Source: Candidatus Peregrinibacteria bacterium
Lineage (GTDB): Bacteria; Patescibacteriota; Gracilibacteria; UBA1369
Assembly (NCBI GenBank): GCA_014728765.1
Contig: WJLA01000022.1
Location: 1 to 6,831, forward strand
Length of the DNA: 6,831 nt
Direction of reading: 5' to 3'
In this document: piece by piece, positions 6,627 to 6,831 of the stretch
Layout of the letters: every line of letters starts with the position of its first letter
Numbering within the stretch: the first letter of the stretch is position 1
Program-made: the position numbers and the translations under genes
The notes under the pieces: generated by a model
Database searches by the model: none
What the model was told of the DNA's origin: nothing
Seen by the model: the letters and a program-made list of their open reading frames with translations, nothing else

Positions 6627-6831
6627 GCCGCACTGATTATAACCACAAATTCACCTTTGGGTTTTTTGTTTTGAAAATATTCCAGCAATTCTTGCGGCGA
6701 TCCTTTCACAAATTCTTCATAAATTTTTGTAAGCTCTCTCGCAACAGTGATTTCTCTCTTTGGAAAGTATTCCACAAGTTCATGCAGTGTTTTTAGCATA
6801 CGATGTGGACTTTCATAAAAAACCATAGTTC
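6623..6831 (-). CDS. rsmI: 16S rRNA 2'-O-ribose C1402 methyltransferase, C-terminal part (5' partial)
   Basis: Only the last 68 codons and the stop are inside the window. RsmI is a SAM-dependent methyltransferase of the tetrapyrrole-methylase fold that modifies the 2'-O of C1402 in the ribosomal decoding centre. The diagnostic motifs are T-M-VFYESPHR at the start of the visible part, ARELTK in the middle and KGEFVVII near the end. The frame is open through the right edge, and the methionine in TMVFYESPHR is internal (family members often have TLVFYESPHR), so it is not the start. The protein stops two or three residues after KGEFVVII. It therefore lacks the extra C-terminal segment of about 50 residues in E. 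coli RsmI; shorter forms without it are known, so it is likely functional. It converges on the coiled-coil gene and has no evident functional tie to it. Confidence 0.92.
   Translation of the reverse strand, partial: TMVFYESPHRMLKTLHELVEYFPKREITVARELTKIYEEFVKGSPQELLEYFQNKKPKGEFVVIISAA

Noticed and set aside
6824..6826. ATG as the start of the minus-strand gene
   Set aside because: This methionine sits inside the conserved RsmI motif before VFYESPHR and the frame stays open to the window edge, so it is internal.
1..6831. TGA-recoded genetic code (glycine or tryptophan)
   Set aside because: No in-frame TGA occurs in any of the genes, and glycine and tryptophan use standard codons throughout. 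The standard code explains everything seen.

Overview
The window is AT-rich bacterial DNA with five protein genes and two short intergenic regions. Four genes lie on the + strand: a membrane protein cut off by the left edge, a second membrane protein, a large secreted peptidoglycan hydrolase and a small coiled-coil protein. They converge on the 3' end of rsmI, which runs on the - strand and is cut off by the right edge. I see no RNA gene, mobile element, CRISPR array or phage-like gene. All frames read through with the standard code. The stops used are TAA and TAG, and no in-frame TGA interrupts any long frame, so a TGA-recoded lineage is unlikely. The AT-rich composition, starts without Shine-Dalgarno sequences, an rsmI ending earlier than the E. 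coli one, disordered single-pass membrane proteins and the wall-hydrolase type together suggest Patescibacteria (CPR). This is an inference; no marker here fixes the taxon.

Left part (1-1785 and 1891-2880): two consecutive bitopic membrane proteins share one plan. Each has a long, charged, low-complexity N-terminal segment, a lysine cluster, one transmembrane helix and an acidic Ser/Thr/Asn-rich segment beyond it. The first also carries an unrecognised, mostly helical outer domain with two cysteines. The second appears disordered on both sides of the membrane. Each gene ends in an intrinsic-terminator-like hairpin, and each hairpin is followed at once by a TATAAT promoter for the next gene, so they look like separate transcription units.

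Centre (2980-6138): the main gene encodes a Sec-exported protein of 1052 residues. It combines a zinc PGRP/Amidase_2-type N-acetylmuramoyl-L-alanine amidase, two Ig-like modules and a C-terminal SpoIID/LytB-type lytic transglycosylase domain. The amidase would strip stem peptides and the SpoIID domain would cut the denuded glycan, so two successive steps of wall breakdown sit on one chain. In Bacillus sporulation similar steps are shared by separate proteins, SpoIIP and SpoIID.

Right part (6162-6831): a 150-residue helical protein starts 23 bases after the hydrolase and probably shares its transcript. It meets rsmI tail to tail across a tandem TTAA tract. The two membrane proteins and the hydrolase may act together at the cell envelope, but only their proximity supports this.
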